Source: Rhodococcus sp. SGAir0479 (GTDB lineage Bacteria; Actinomycetota; Actinomycetes; Mycobacteriales; Mycobacteriaceae). Taken from it: a stretch of DNA of 64,000 nucleotides. The notes below the pieces were generated by a model. It was not told the origin of the DNA. It worked only from the letters and a program-made list of their open reading frames with translations, and made no database searches. The stretch lies in the NCBI RefSeq assembly GCF_005484805.1, contig NZ_CP039432.1, positions 2,542,001-2,606,000 on the forward strand, written 5' to 3'. The position numbers were made by a program, and so were the translations under genes. Of this stretch, positions 11,634 through 20,329 are shown one piece after another; position 1 is the first letter of the stretch; the number at the start of each line of letters is the position of its first letter.

Positions 11634-12434
11634 TCAGATGATCTTCTGGCCCGCGAGGTACGCGGCGATCTTGCTGCCGCCGTCGCCCTCGTCGGTGACG
11701 CGCTCGCCAGCGGTACGCGGGGGCTTGGGGGTGGAGGCGGTGACGGTGGTGCCGGCATTCGCGACGCCCACGGTCTCCGGGTCGACACCGAGGTCGGCCA
11801 GGGTCAGGACCTGAACTTCCTTCTTCTTCGCGGCCATGATGCCCTTGAAGGACGGGAAGCGCGGCTCGTTGATCTTCTCGGTGACCGAGACGATCGCCGG
11901 CAGGCCGGCCTCGAGGCCGAAGACGCCCTCGTCGGTCTCGCGCTCGCCGGTGGCCTTGCCGTCGGCGACGGTCAGCTTGCGCAGCTGGGTCAGCTGCGGC
12001 AGGCCCAGGTACTCGGCGATGATGGCCGGGACGGCGCCCATACGGCCGTCGGTGGCCTCGTTGCCGGCGATGACCAGGTCGGCGGCCTCACCGTTCTCGA
12101 AGCTGATCTGACCGAGCGCGGCCGCCAGCGTCCAGCCGGTCTGGATCGCGTCGGACCCGTGCAGGGCCGGATCGTTGACGTGGACGGCCTTGTCGGCGCC
12201 CATCGAAAGTGCCTTGCGGATGGCGTCGGTGGCGCGATCGGGACCGGCGCACAGCACGATCACCTCGCCGCCGTCACGTTCCTTGATGAGGAGGGCTTCC
12301 TCGACGGCGCGCTCGTTGATCTCGTCGAGCACGGCGTCGGCGGCCTCACGGTCAAGCGTGTAGTCGCCGTCGGAGAGCTTGCGCTCGGACCACGTATCGG
12401 GGACCTGCTTGATCAAAACGACGATGTTCGTCAT
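11634..12434 (-). CDS. etfB: Electron transfer flavoprotein subunit beta
   Basis: This 266-residue protein begins MTNIVVLIKQVPDTW and contains LVIAGNEATDGRMGAVPAIIAEYLG and RFPSFKGIMAAKKK, hallmarks of EtfB (AMP-binding subunit). It heads the etfBA operon. AGGAGG lies 12 nt before the ATG. The upstream 240-nt gap contains a TAATCT -10 candidate (12544-12539) and a perfect 20-bp palindrome just upstream of it, so expression is probably controlled by a repressor. Confidence 0.97.
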   Translation of the reverse strand: MTNIVVLIKQVPDTWSERKLSDGDYTLDREAADAVLDEINERAVEEALLIKERDGGEVIVLCAGPDRATDAIRKALSMGADKAVHVNDPALHGSDAIQTGWTLAAALGQISFENGEAADLVIAGNEATDGRMGAVPAIIAEYLGLPQLTQLRKLTVADGKATGERETDEGVFGLEAGLPAIVSVTEKINEPRFPSFKGIMAAKKKEVQVLTLADLGVDPETVGVANAGTTVTASTPKPPRTAGERVTDEGDGGSKIAAYLAGQKII

Positions 12435-12553
12435 GGGTCTTCGTCGACCTCCTGTGTGTAGCTAGCTGAATGATCGCGAGGAACTCCGCGACATGCCGAG
12501 CTCTCGTAAGCAATTTCGTTGCACGTTGGCTGTGCGACAGATTACCCCACAGC

Positions 12554-12573
12554 AAGTTACCCGCGGGTAACTT
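12554..12573. promoter_or_regulatory. Perfect 20-bp palindrome, likely operator of etfBA
   Basis: The sequence aagttacccgcgggtaactt is its own reverse complement over all 20 bases. It lies directly upstream of the TAATCT -10 candidate for etfB and covers the expected spacer and -35 region. Size and symmetry suit a TetR-type dimer. The regulator is not encoded nearby. Confidence 0.65.
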
Positions 12574-12661
12574 AGGCGAAATCCGGTCCCACCATAACCG
12601 CCGACGCGGCCTTTCGCGGCTGTGATGTGGACCACCCCGACAACTGTCCGGTCCGTGCCAC

Positions 12662-12667
12662 TAACCT
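12662..12667 (+). promoter_or_regulatory. -10 element of the polysaccharide operon (leaderless)
   Basis: TAACCT lies 7 nt before the GTG at 12675. No ribosome site precedes that GTG. This supports the shorter methyltransferase start and a leaderless mRNA for the three-gene operon. Confidence 0.6.
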
Positions 12668-12674
12668 CGCTGAG

Positions 12675-13490
12675 GTGAGTGAATCCACTGCTGGTTCCAC
12701 GACCGAACGTGCAGCCGCCGCCGCGGGCTCGTCGCCCGACGCCTCGACGCTGCCGCTGACCGGCGAGCGCACCGTGCCCGGAATCCCCGAGGAGAACTAC
12801 TGGTTCCGGCGCCACGAGGTGGTCTACCGCGACCTGCTCCCCCGCTGCGCCGACCGCGTCGTACTCGAGGCCGGATCCGGAGAAGGCTACGGCGCCAACA
12901 TGATTGCAGATGTCGCGACGAGGGTGACCGGCGTCGACTACGACACCTCCGCCGTCGAGCACGTCCGGTCCCGGTACCCCCGGGTGGAGATGCTGCACGG
13001 CAACCTCGCCGAACTGCCGCTGACCGACGAGTCCGTCGACACGGTGGTCAACTTCCAGGTGATCGAACACCTGTGGGACCAGGCGCAGTTCCTGCGCGAG
13101 TGCCACCGGGTGCTGCGCCCGGGCGGCGAGCTTCTCGTGAGTACGCCCAACCGGATCACCTTCTCCCCCGGGCGCGACACGCCGCTCAACCCGTTCCACA
13201 CCCGCGAGTTGAACGCCGCCGAGCTCACCGAACTGCTCGAGCAGGCGGGCTTCCGCGTCGCCCTCGTGACCGGCGTGCACCACGGCCCGCGGCTACGCGA
13301 GCTGGACGCCAAGCACGGTGGGTCGTTCATCGACGCCCAGATCGAGCGCGCGCTCGCCGGCGAGCCGTGGCCCGCGGACCTCAGCCGCGACGTGGCCGAC
13401 ATCGATGTCGACGACTTCGTGCTGCGGGAGGACGACATCGACACCAGCCTCGACCTCGTCGCCGTCGCCATCAAGGATCCTGTGACGTGA
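12675..13490 (+). CDS. SAM-dependent methyltransferase of the methylglucose polysaccharide cluster
   Basis: The product is about 271 residues, close to the length of M. tuberculosis Rv3030. Class I motifs are present: VVLEAGSGEGYGANMIAD (motif I), VTGVDYDTSAVEHVRSRYP and VNFQVIEHLWDQAQFL. It is proposed to O-methylate glucose units of the 6-O-methylglucosyl lipopolysaccharide. The GTG at 12675 is preferred over the GTG at 12627 because of the -10 spacing and homolog length. It overlaps the GH57 gene by a GTGA, the first of three coupled genes. Confidence 0.87.
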   Translation: MSESTAGSTTERAAAAAGSSPDASTLPLTGERTVPGIPEENYWFRRHEVVYRDLLPRCADRVVLEAGSGEGYGANMIADVATRVTGVDYDTSAVEHVRSRYPRVEMLHGNLAELPLTDESVDTVVNFQVIEHLWDQAQFLRECHRVLRPGGELLVSTPNRITFSPGRDTPLNPFHTRELNAAELTELLEQAGFRVALVTGVHHGPRLRELDAKHGGSFIDAQIERALAGEPWPADLSRDVADIDVDDFVLREDDIDTSLDLVAVAIKDPVT

Positions 13491-15082
13491 CGGGGGCTCA
13501 GGGGGAAGGCGTCGCCCGACGCGAACCGGGCATGTTCTGCCTGGTGCTGCATTCACACCTGCCGTGGCTGGCGAACCACGGGCGCTGGCCGGTCGGCGAG
13601 GAATGGCTGTACCAGTCGTGGGCCGCGACGTACCTGCCGGTGACGTCGGTGTTGCGCCGGCTCGCCGACGAGGGCCGGACCCGGCTGCTCACGCTCGGCA
13701 TCACCCCGGTGCTCGCGGCGCAGCTGGACGACCCGCACTGCCTCGACGGCATGCACCACTGGCTCGGCAACTGGCAGCTCCGCGCGCACGAGGCCGCGGG
13801 GATGCCGTCGCCCGCACTTCGCGAGCTGGGCGCCCTCGAGCACCGCGCCTCCGCCGCCGCGCTCGAGGACTTCGAGACCCGTTGGCGGCACGGCGGTTCG
13901 GCGGTGCTCCGGCAGCTGATCGACGCCGAGACGATCGAACTCCTCGGCGGCCCGCTCGCGCACCCGTTCCAGCCACTGCTCGATCCGCGGCTGCGCGCGT
14001 TCTCGCTCACCGAGGGCCTCGCCGACGCCCGGGCCCGGTGGGGGCACACGCCGTCCGGCATCTGGGCGCCCGAGTGCGGATTCACGCCCGGCATGGAACG
14101 CGGCTACGCCGACGCGGGTGTGTCGCACTTCATGGTCGACGGTCCGGCGTTGCGCGGCGACACCTCCGTCGGCCGCCCGGTGTGGGATTCCGACGTCGTC
14201 GCGTTCGGACGCGACCTCGAGGTCAGCTACCGCGTGTGGTCGCCCCGGACCGGGTACCCCGGGCACGCCGCCTACCGCGACTTCCACACCTACGACCACG
14301 ACACCGGTCTCAAGCCGGCCCGGGTCACCGGCCGGTCGGTGCCGGCGGAGAAGAAGGCACCGTACGATCCGGCGCTCGCCGCGGTCGCGCTCGACAAGCA
14401 CGTCGACGACTTCGTCGAGACCGTCCGCCGGCGCCTGCGCAGCGAATCGGCGCGCACCGGCCGGGACGCACTCGTCGTCGCCGCCTTCGACACCGAACTG
14501 TTCGGGCACTGGTGGTACGAGGGCCCGCAGTGGCTCGAGAAGGTGCTCCGGGCGCTGCCCGCGGCCGGAATCGAGATCGGCACCCTGGCCGACGCCCGAG
14601 CCCGTGGGTACGTCGGCGAGCCCGTCGAACTGCAGGACTCGTCGTGGGGGTCGGGCAAGGACTGGCGGGTGTGGGCCGGCGACCAGGTCCAGGACCTGGT
14701 CCAGCTCAACGCGGAGGTGGTGCAGACCGCCCTCGACACCATCGACAAGTCCCGTGACGCGAATCCGGAACAGCCGGAACTACGCAATCGGGTCCACGAC
14801 CAGATGTTGCGTGAGACGCTGATGACGGTCTCGAGCGACTGGGCTTTCATGGTCAGCAAGGACTCGGCGGCCGGGTACGCCCGCGACCGAGCCCACAAGC
14901 ACGCCCACGCGTTGCGGGAGATCGCCGACGCCGTCGCCTCCGGGCGCGGCGACGTCGCACGCCGGCTCGCCGAGGGCTGGAACGCCGCCGACGGACTGTT
15001 CCCGGCACTCGACGCACGGCGCCTGCCCGGTCGCGAGGCCGGCACCACCGGGCCGACCGCCGTATCCGCTGGGAGCAAGTGA
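13487..15082 (+). CDS. GH57 alpha-1,4-glucan branching enzyme
   Basis: The 531-residue protein is a family 57 glycoside hydrolase. It starts LVLHSHLPWLAN, has the catalytic nucleophile Glu196 in IWAPECGFTPG and the acid/base Asp335 in FDTELFGHWWYEGPQW, and ends with the C-terminal helical domain seen in GH57 branching enzymes. The Rv3031 homolog is linked to methylglucose lipopolysaccharide and glycogen branching. The GTG overlaps the methyltransferase stop; its own stop overlaps the glycosyltransferase start by 1 nt. Confidence 0.92.
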   Translation: MTGAQGEGVARREPGMFCLVLHSHLPWLANHGRWPVGEEWLYQSWAATYLPVTSVLRRLADEGRTRLLTLGITPVLAAQLDDPHCLDGMHHWLGNWQLRAHEAAGMPSPALRELGALEHRASAAALEDFETRWRHGGSAVLRQLIDAETIELLGGPLAHPFQPLLDPRLRAFSLTEGLADARARWGHTPSGIWAPECGFTPGMERGYADAGVSHFMVDGPALRGDTSVGRPVWDSDVVAFGRDLEVSYRVWSPRTGYPGHAAYRDFHTYDHDTGLKPARVTGRSVPAEKKAPYDPALAAVALDKHVDDFVETVRRRLRSESARTGRDALVVAAFDTELFGHWWYEGPQWLEKVLRALPAAGIEIGTLADARARGYVGEPVELQDSSWGSGKDWRVWAGDQVQDLVQLNAEVVQTALDTIDKSRDANPEQPELRNRVHDQMLRETLMTVSSDWAFMVSKDSAAGYARDRAHKHAHALREIADAVASGRGDVARRLAEGWNAADGLFPALDARRLPGREAGTTGPTAVSAGSK

Positions 15083-16326
15083 TGAAAGTTCTGATCGTCT
15101 CGTGGGAGTACCCGCCCGTCGTGGTCGGCGGGCTGGGGCGCCACGTCCACCATCTCGCGACCGAGCTGGCCGCGGCCGGGCACGAGGTGGTGGTGCTCGC
15201 ACGCCGGCCGTCCGGCACCGATCCGTCCACCCATCCGACGACCACGGAGATCACCGACGGTGTGTTGGTGGTCGCGGTCGCCGAGGATCCGCCGCACTTC
15301 GTGTTCGGCGAGGACATGCTGGCGTGGACGCTGGCGATGGGGCACGCGATGGTCCGCGCAGGCGTCGCACTGTCGAAAGGTGGCGTCGGCGAGGGGTGGC
15401 AGCCGGACGTCGTGCACGCGCACGACTGGCTGGTGGCCCACCCAGCGATCGCGCTGGCCGAATTCTACGACGTGCCGCTCGTCTCGACGCTGCACGCGTC
15501 GGAGGCCGGCCGGCACAGCGGCTGGGTCTCGGGCCGGATCAATCGCCAGGTGCACTCGGTGGAGTGGTGGCTCGCGAACGAGTCCGACTCGATCATCACG
15601 TGCTCGGCGTCGATGGAGGACGAGGTCACCCAGCTGTACGGCCCCGATCTTCCCCCCGTCACCGTGATCCGCAACGGGATCGACGTCACGACGTGGAGCT
15701 ACCGGCCGCGGCCACCGCGGTCCGGACCGGCCACGCTGCTGTACGTGGGCCGGCTCGAGTACGAGAAGGGCGTGCAGGACGCCATCGCGGCGCTCCCACG
15801 GATCCGGCGGACGCATCCGGGCACGACGCTGGCGATCGCCGGTGAGGGCACCCAGTTCGAGTGGCTGCAACAGCAGGCCCGCACCCACCGGGTCGCCCGT
15901 TCGGTGACGTTCCTCGGCAACCTCGACCACGAGGAACTCCTCGGCTGGCTGCACGGCGCCGACGCGATCGTGCTTCCCAGCCGGTACGAGCCGTTCGGCA
16001 TCATCGCGCTCGAGGCCGCCGCCGCGGGTACCCCGCTGATCGCGTCCACCGCGGGCGGCCTCGGCGAGGCCGTCGTCGACGGGGTCACCGGGCTGTCCTT
16101 CGAGCCGGGCGGCGTCGACGGACTCACTTCCGCGATCCGCGAGACGCTCGACGACCCGGCGGCGGCCCAGCTGCGCGCGGCGGCCGCGCGGGACCGGCTG
16201 ACCGCGGACTTCGACTGGCGCAAGGTGGCCGAGGAGACCGTCCAGGTGTACTCCGGCGCCAAGCGCCGGGTGCGCCACCCGCTGGCCCGCCCAACGATTC
16301 CCGAACGTCCGCTGCCGGGTCGGTAG
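15082..16326 (+). CDS. GT4 alpha-1,4-glucosyltransferase (Rv3032-like)
   Basis: This 414-residue protein equals Rv3032 in length. It has the N-terminal donor loop SWEYPPVVVGGLGRHVHHLA, VHAHDWLVAHP, the C-terminal LYVGRLEYEKGVQDAI and the E(x7)E motif EPFGIIALEAAAAG. The mycobacterial homolog elongates alpha-1,4-glucan in methylglucose lipopolysaccharide and contributes to glycogen. The ATG at 15082 is chosen over the GTG one codon earlier because GGGAG lies 6 nt upstream. Confidence 0.93.
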   Translation: MKVLIVSWEYPPVVVGGLGRHVHHLATELAAAGHEVVVLARRPSGTDPSTHPTTTEITDGVLVVAVAEDPPHFVFGEDMLAWTLAMGHAMVRAGVALSKGGVGEGWQPDVVHAHDWLVAHPAIALAEFYDVPLVSTLHASEAGRHSGWVSGRINRQVHSVEWWLANESDSIITCSASMEDEVTQLYGPDLPPVTVIRNGIDVTTWSYRPRPPRSGPATLLYVGRLEYEKGVQDAIAALPRIRRTHPGTTLAIAGEGTQFEWLQQQARTHRVARSVTFLGNLDHEELLGWLHGADAIVLPSRYEPFGIIALEAAAAGTPLIASTAGGLGEAVVDGVTGLSFEPGGVDGLTSAIRETLDDPAAAQLRAAAARDRLTADFDWRKVAEETVQVYSGAKRRVRHPLARPTIPERPLPGR

Positions 16327-16341
16327 CGGCGTCGGTCCGTC

Positions 16342-17133
16342 TCAGTTCGCGGCCGAGGAGGCCCCGTTCCCGTTCGTCGCGGGCGCGGGCGCCCCTTCGG
16401 CGGCGGCCTTCTTGCGGGCGATGTCCTCGAGGGCGGCGATGTACCTGGCGCGCTCGTCGGCACCGGCCTCCCAGTCGGCGCGGCGGTTCTTCACCGCGCG
16501 GGCCGGCGAACCGACCGCGATGGCGAAGTCCGGGATGTCCCCCTTGACCACGGCGTGTGCCCCGAGCACGCAGCCCCGGCCGACCCGCGTGTTGCGCAGC
16601 ACCGTGACCTTGGCGGCGATCCAGGTGTCGGGTCCGATCCGGACCGGGCCCTTGACGATGCCCTGGTCCTTGATCGGCACCGTCACGTCCTCGGTCCGAT
16701 GGTCGAAATCGCAGATGTAGCACCAGTCGGCGACGAGCGTCGATGCCCCGATCTCGATGTCGAGGTAGGTGTTGACGACGTTGTCCTTGCCGAAGACGAC
16801 CTTGTCGCCGATGCGCAGCGAACCCTCGTGACACCGCAACGCGTTGCCGTCGCCGATGTGGACCCACTTGCCGATCTCCATGCGCGACAACCCCGGCGTG
16901 GAGTGGATCTCGACGTTCTTGCCCAGGAACACCATCCCCCGCGTGACGATGTGCGGGTTGGCCAGTTTGAACTTGGCCAGGCGGTAGTACCGGACCAGGT
17001 ACCACGGCGTGTACGCCTTGTTGGCGATGACCCACTTGAGCGAGGCCAACGTCAGGAAACGGGCCTGCTCACTGTCCCGGCGCCGGGATCCGCGCCACCT
17101 CGAGCGCAACGGGGCGCCCCACATGCTCGTCAT
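16342..17133 (-). CDS. Left-handed beta-helix acyltransferase (Rv3034c-like)
   Basis: The 263-residue protein is built of hexapeptide repeats (IVTRGMVFLGKNVEIHS, IGDKVVFGKDNVVNTYLDIEIGAS, VRIGPDTWIAAKVTVLRNTRVGRGCVLGAHAVVKGDIPD), with the PARAVK end of maltose- or serine-acetyltransferase-like enzymes. An alanine-rich tail follows. It faces the glucosyltransferase operon and is likely to acylate the methylglucose polysaccharide, though acceptor and acyl chain are unknown. The ATG has a TAGGCT -10 8 nt upstream and no ribosome site. Confidence 0.85.
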   Translation of the reverse strand: MTSMWGAPLRSRWRGSRRRDSEQARFLTLASLKWVIANKAYTPWYLVRYYRLAKFKLANPHIVTRGMVFLGKNVEIHSTPGLSRMEIGKWVHIGDGNALRCHEGSLRIGDKVVFGKDNVVNTYLDIEIGASTLVADWCYICDFDHRTEDVTVPIKDQGIVKGPVRIGPDTWIAAKVTVLRNTRVGRGCVLGAHAVVKGDIPDFAIAVGSPARAVKNRRADWEAGADERARYIAALEDIARKKAAAEGAPAPATNGNGASSAAN

Positions 17134-17141
17134 GGGACACC

Positions 17142-17147
17142 AGCCTA
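17142..17147 (-). promoter_or_regulatory. -10 element of the acyltransferase gene (leaderless)
   Basis: TAGGCT on the minus strand ends 8 nt before the ATG at 17133. This fits the leaderless pattern seen at other loci of the window. Confidence 0.55.
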
Positions 17148-17189
17148 CGGATCGCCGCTGTGCGCCCGGTCACGTGCCCTGGGACTCGG

Positions 17190-17630
17190 CTACGCGGCGT
17201 GGCGTCCGACCCCGTGCTCGCTCCATCCGTGCGTGCCCCAGCTGCGACCGGCCCAGCCCGGTTCGACGGCGATCTGGCGGTGCCGCGCGCGACGCCGCCG
17301 CGCCCGCCGCGCCCAGTCGTCGTCGTGGGCGACCACGTAGGCCGTGAGGGCGCCGACGACGGCCGTCACGACCATCGCGATCACCGAGAGCATCACGACG
17401 CCGACCGCACCCGCGACACCGACGACCAACAGGGTGGTGACGACCATCCCGGCACGCGGCGAACCGAGGAGGTGATCGTCCTCACCGATCCGCGCGTCGC
17501 CGGGCGCCTCCGGGGGCGCACTCGGGGCCGGTCGATCCGGCGATCGCGCCGCAGACCCACCCGCAACAGGCTCCCGCTCGTGTCGTTCGGATTCCGTCTG
17601 CGTCCCCGGCTGCATGAAACCATTAGACAC
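17190..17630 (-). CDS. Small membrane protein of unknown function
   Basis: The 146-residue frame encodes a proline-rich, polar N-terminus (about residues 1-55), a long hydrophobic region that fits two closely spaced transmembrane helices (GMVVTTLLVVGVAGAVGVVMLS and IAMVVTAVVGALTAYVV), and a basic C-terminus (RRARRRRARHR). I do not recognise the family. The clean hydrophobic segment makes this frame more credible than the overlapping plus-strand frames. The start may be the GTG at 17630 or the ATG five codons later. Confidence 0.6.
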   Translation of the reverse strand: MSNGFMQPGTQTESERHEREPVAGGSAARSPDRPAPSAPPEAPGDARIGEDDHLLGSPRAGMVVTTLLVVGVAGAVGVVMLSVIAMVVTAVVGALTAYVVAHDDDWARRARRRRARHRQIAVEPGWAGRSWGTHGWSEHGVGRHAA

Positions 17631-17728
17631 AATTCACGACGGCGTGTCGCGACGGAGCGGGATAAACGATCGGCAACGATCGCCGACCCGGGTGATGACA
17701 TTGATGATGTTCACGCGAATCGGACTTT

Positions 17729-18859
17729 TCAGCTACGCAGCGCGTTCTCGACCGCGACGAAAGGGAGAGCGTGCGCAAGTGCGACAGGACCGTGGGTCAC
17801 CTGCCCGGACCAGGTGCTGAGCCCCATCGCCAGCGCCGGGTCGTCGCGCATCGCCGCGCGCCAACCATTTTCCGCCAGGGCTGATACGAACGGCAGCGTG
17901 ACATTTACCAAAGCCCGGGTGGACGTATAGGGAACAATGCTCGGCATATTGGGAACCGCATAAATGATCGAATTGTGAACCATATATGTGGGCCGTTCGT
18001 GTGTGGTCGGCCGCGAGTCCTCGAAACACCCACCCTGGTCGATCGCGATGTCGACCAGCACGCTGCCCGGCAGCATTCTGCGCACCTGCTCCGACGACAC
18101 CAGGCGCGGCGCGCGGGCCCCGTGCACCAGTACGGCACCGATCACCAATTCGGCGTCCGAGAGAACCGACTCGAGTTCGGTGCGGGTGGACACCGCCGTC
18201 GAGATTCGCGATCCGAACCGGGCATCCACGGCACGTAGACGGTCGACGTCACGGTCGAGCACCGTCACCCGCGCCCCCATGCCCACGGCCACCGCCGTCG
18301 CCTGGGTGCCGGCGCTGCCCGCACCGACGACGACGACACGGGCCGGCGGCACCCCCGGGACTCCGCCGAGCAGGACACCCCGCCCCGAGCAGTCGCCCGA
18401 GGCGCTCGCCTGCAACGCGTGCGCCCCCACCTGGGTGGCCAGTCGCCCGGCCACCTCGCTCATCGGCGCCAGCAGCGGCAGCGACCCGTCGGCCCGCTCC
18501 ACGGTCTCGTACGCGATGGCCGTCACCCCGCTCGCCAGCAGCGCCTCGGTGCAGTCGAGCGAGGCCGCGAGATGGAGGTAGGTGAACAGCACCTGACCGC
18601 GCCGCATGAGCCCGTACTCGGGAGCGAGCGGTTCCTTGACCTTGACGACCAGATCGGCGTCGGCCCACACGTCCTCCGCGCGATCGACCACGTGCGCGCC
18701 GGCGGCCACGAATTCGCCGTCCGGCATCGACGATCCGTCACCCGCGCCGCGCTCGACGAGGACATCGTGGCCGCGCACGCGCAGTTCTCTGACCGCGAGC
18801 GGGGTGAGAGCCACCCGCAGCTCGCCGTTCTTGATCTCCTTCGGCACACCGATCCGCAT
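17729..18859 (-). CDS. ald: Alanine dehydrogenase
   Basis: The 376-residue enzyme interconverts alanine and pyruvate with NAD. It begins MRIGVPKEIKNGELRVALTP, has VKVKEPL, the FTYLHLAAS histidine region, the Rossmann motif VVGAGSAGTQA and LVDIAIDQGGCFE. The C-terminal IIYAVPNMPSIVP region is present. The ATG has GGAGG just upstream. The stretch at about 17,890-18,000 is markedly richer in A and T than the rest, with codons such as ATT, AAT and TTG. It is divergent from the PQQ lipoprotein gene. Confidence 0.95.
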   Translation of the reverse strand: MRIGVPKEIKNGELRVALTPLAVRELRVRGHDVLVERGAGDGSSMPDGEFVAAGAHVVDRAEDVWADADLVVKVKEPLAPEYGLMRRGQVLFTYLHLAASLDCTEALLASGVTAIAYETVERADGSLPLLAPMSEVAGRLATQVGAHALQASASGDCSGRGVLLGGVPGVPPARVVVVGAGSAGTQATAVAVGMGARVTVLDRDVDRLRAVDARFGSRISTAVSTRTELESVLSDAELVIGAVLVHGARAPRLVSSEQVRRMLPGSVLVDIAIDQGGCFEDSRPTTHERPTYMVHNSIIYAVPNMPSIVPYTSTRALVNVTLPFVSALAENGWRAAMRDDPALAMGLSTWSGQVTHGPVALAHALPFVAVENALRS

Positions 18860-19016
18860 GAGGCCTCCTCCGCCGGAACGGATTCCTCGGCCGCGTCGAC
18901 GTACGCCGCCGGGCCCGCTTCGAGGGTCCCACGAAACGGGGTGGGGCGGTTCGCCGACGCCGAATCGTGGCCGGGATAGTCTCTGCTCCGGACCGATGTC
19001 GATTCGAGGAGATGTG

Positions 19017-20321
19017 ATGCGGCGTGCCCTGCGGTCGTCGGCGGCGGCGCTGACGGCGATCTCGGCCCTCCTACTCGCGGGCTGCGGCGCGGATTCCGGC
19101 ACCGAGAACATCTTCGGCGCCGGGGGCTGGCCGGGGGCCCACGCCGACGCCCGCAACAGCGGTACGTCGAGCGTGACGGGATCACAGTCCCTGGATCTCG
19201 GCTGGTCCCGGCCGATCGGCGGTCCGACGCCCACGCACGCGACGGTCGGCGCCGGCGGTCAGATCTTCATCACCTCGCAGGCCGAGCAGGGCTGCAATCT
19301 GTTGTCCTTCCAGATCGACTCGGGCCGCAAGCGCTGGTGCAACCGCGTCGGGCCCGGCGCCGCCGCCTCCGCTCCGGTCGTCGACGCCGCCACCAACGTG
19401 TACGTCGGCGAGGAGGGCGCGATGAGCTCATTCAACGAGCACGGCCAGTTGCGCTGGCGCACACCGGTGACCGGGACACCACTGTCGGGTCAGTTCACGG
19501 GGGACGGCAACCTGCTGTTCGTCACGCAGCTGGGGCAGATCGACGTGCTGGACCCGCAGACGGGCTTCAAGGTGGTGCCGGCGTACGACCTGATCCCGCC
19601 CGCCTCCTACACCCAGGGCATGAACGTCGATCCCGTCCCGAACGGACTCGGCCTCGGCGCCTGCTTCGACGGCGCCTCACCGTGCCCCGTGGCCGACGCG
19701 CCCGCGATCGACGTGGACTCCGGCCGTTTCGTGTTCACCTTCTGGCGTCCCGGGGCGAGTAAGGCCGATCTGGTGGCGATGCGCTACACCGGCGGGGACG
19801 ACCCCCGGATCGACACCGAGTGGTCGTCGACCGTCCTCACCGACGGCGCCTCCTCCGCGCCGGTGCTGTCCGCGGACGGCAAGACCGTGTACGTCGGCGA
19901 CAACACCGGTCGGCTGTGGGCGGTGGACGCGAGCACCGGCGAGACCAGGTGGGACCACGACCTCGGTTACCGGCCGCTGGGCGCCCCGTCCGTGTCGTCG
20001 GACGGCGTGATCGTCCCGGCCGGCGGCGACCGGGCCCGCCTGTCCGCACTGCGCGATCGCGGCGAATCGGTCGAGACGTTGTGGGAGCGAAGCGATGTCA
20101 CTCCCGTGGGCGCCGCGGCCCAGACCGCGGGGGCGACCGGGTACACGGCGGTGCGCGACGGCGACGGCGTCGCGCTGCTGACGTTCGACACCCGCACGGG
20201 CGACACGAGGGACCAGGACCGGCTACCGGGGGCGTCCGGCTACACGGCCGGCACGTCGGTCGGCCCGGACGGCGAGGTCCTCACCCCCACGCTCATCGGG
20301 GAGTTGTTCGTCCTGAAGTGA
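19017..20321 (+). CDS. PQQ-repeat lipoprotein (Rv3035-like)
   Basis: The 434-residue protein has a lipoprotein signal (MRRALRSSAAALTAISALLLAGC, lipid Cys23) and then a beta-propeller of PQQ-like blades, seen as TNVYVGEEGAMSSFNEHGQLRW and KTVYVGDNTGRLWAVDASTGETRW. It should be outside the membrane. No enzymatic residues are evident; it may be a scaffold or binding protein, possibly tied to the polysaccharide genes around it. GAGGAG 5 nt upstream supports the ATG at 19017 over the ATG at 18996. Confidence 0.85.
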   Translation: MRRALRSSAAALTAISALLLAGCGADSGTENIFGAGGWPGAHADARNSGTSSVTGSQSLDLGWSRPIGGPTPTHATVGAGGQIFITSQAEQGCNLLSFQIDSGRKRWCNRVGPGAAASAPVVDAATNVYVGEEGAMSSFNEHGQLRWRTPVTGTPLSGQFTGDGNLLFVTQLGQIDVLDPQTGFKVVPAYDLIPPASYTQGMNVDPVPNGLGLGACFDGASPCPVADAPAIDVDSGRFVFTFWRPGASKADLVAMRYTGGDDPRIDTEWSSTVLTDGASSAPVLSADGKTVYVGDNTGRLWAVDASTGETRWDHDLGYRPLGAPSVSSDGVIVPAGGDRARLSALRDRGESVETLWERSDVTPVGAAAQTAGATGYTAVRDGDGVALLTFDTRTGDTRDQDRLPGASGYTAGTSVGPDGEVLTPTLIGELFVLK

Positions 20322-20329
20322 CGGCCGGA

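Noticed and set aside
13293-13556. Minus-strand frame inside the methyltransferase-GH57 junction
   Set aside because: It is a shadow of two overlapping, well-supported plus-strand genes.
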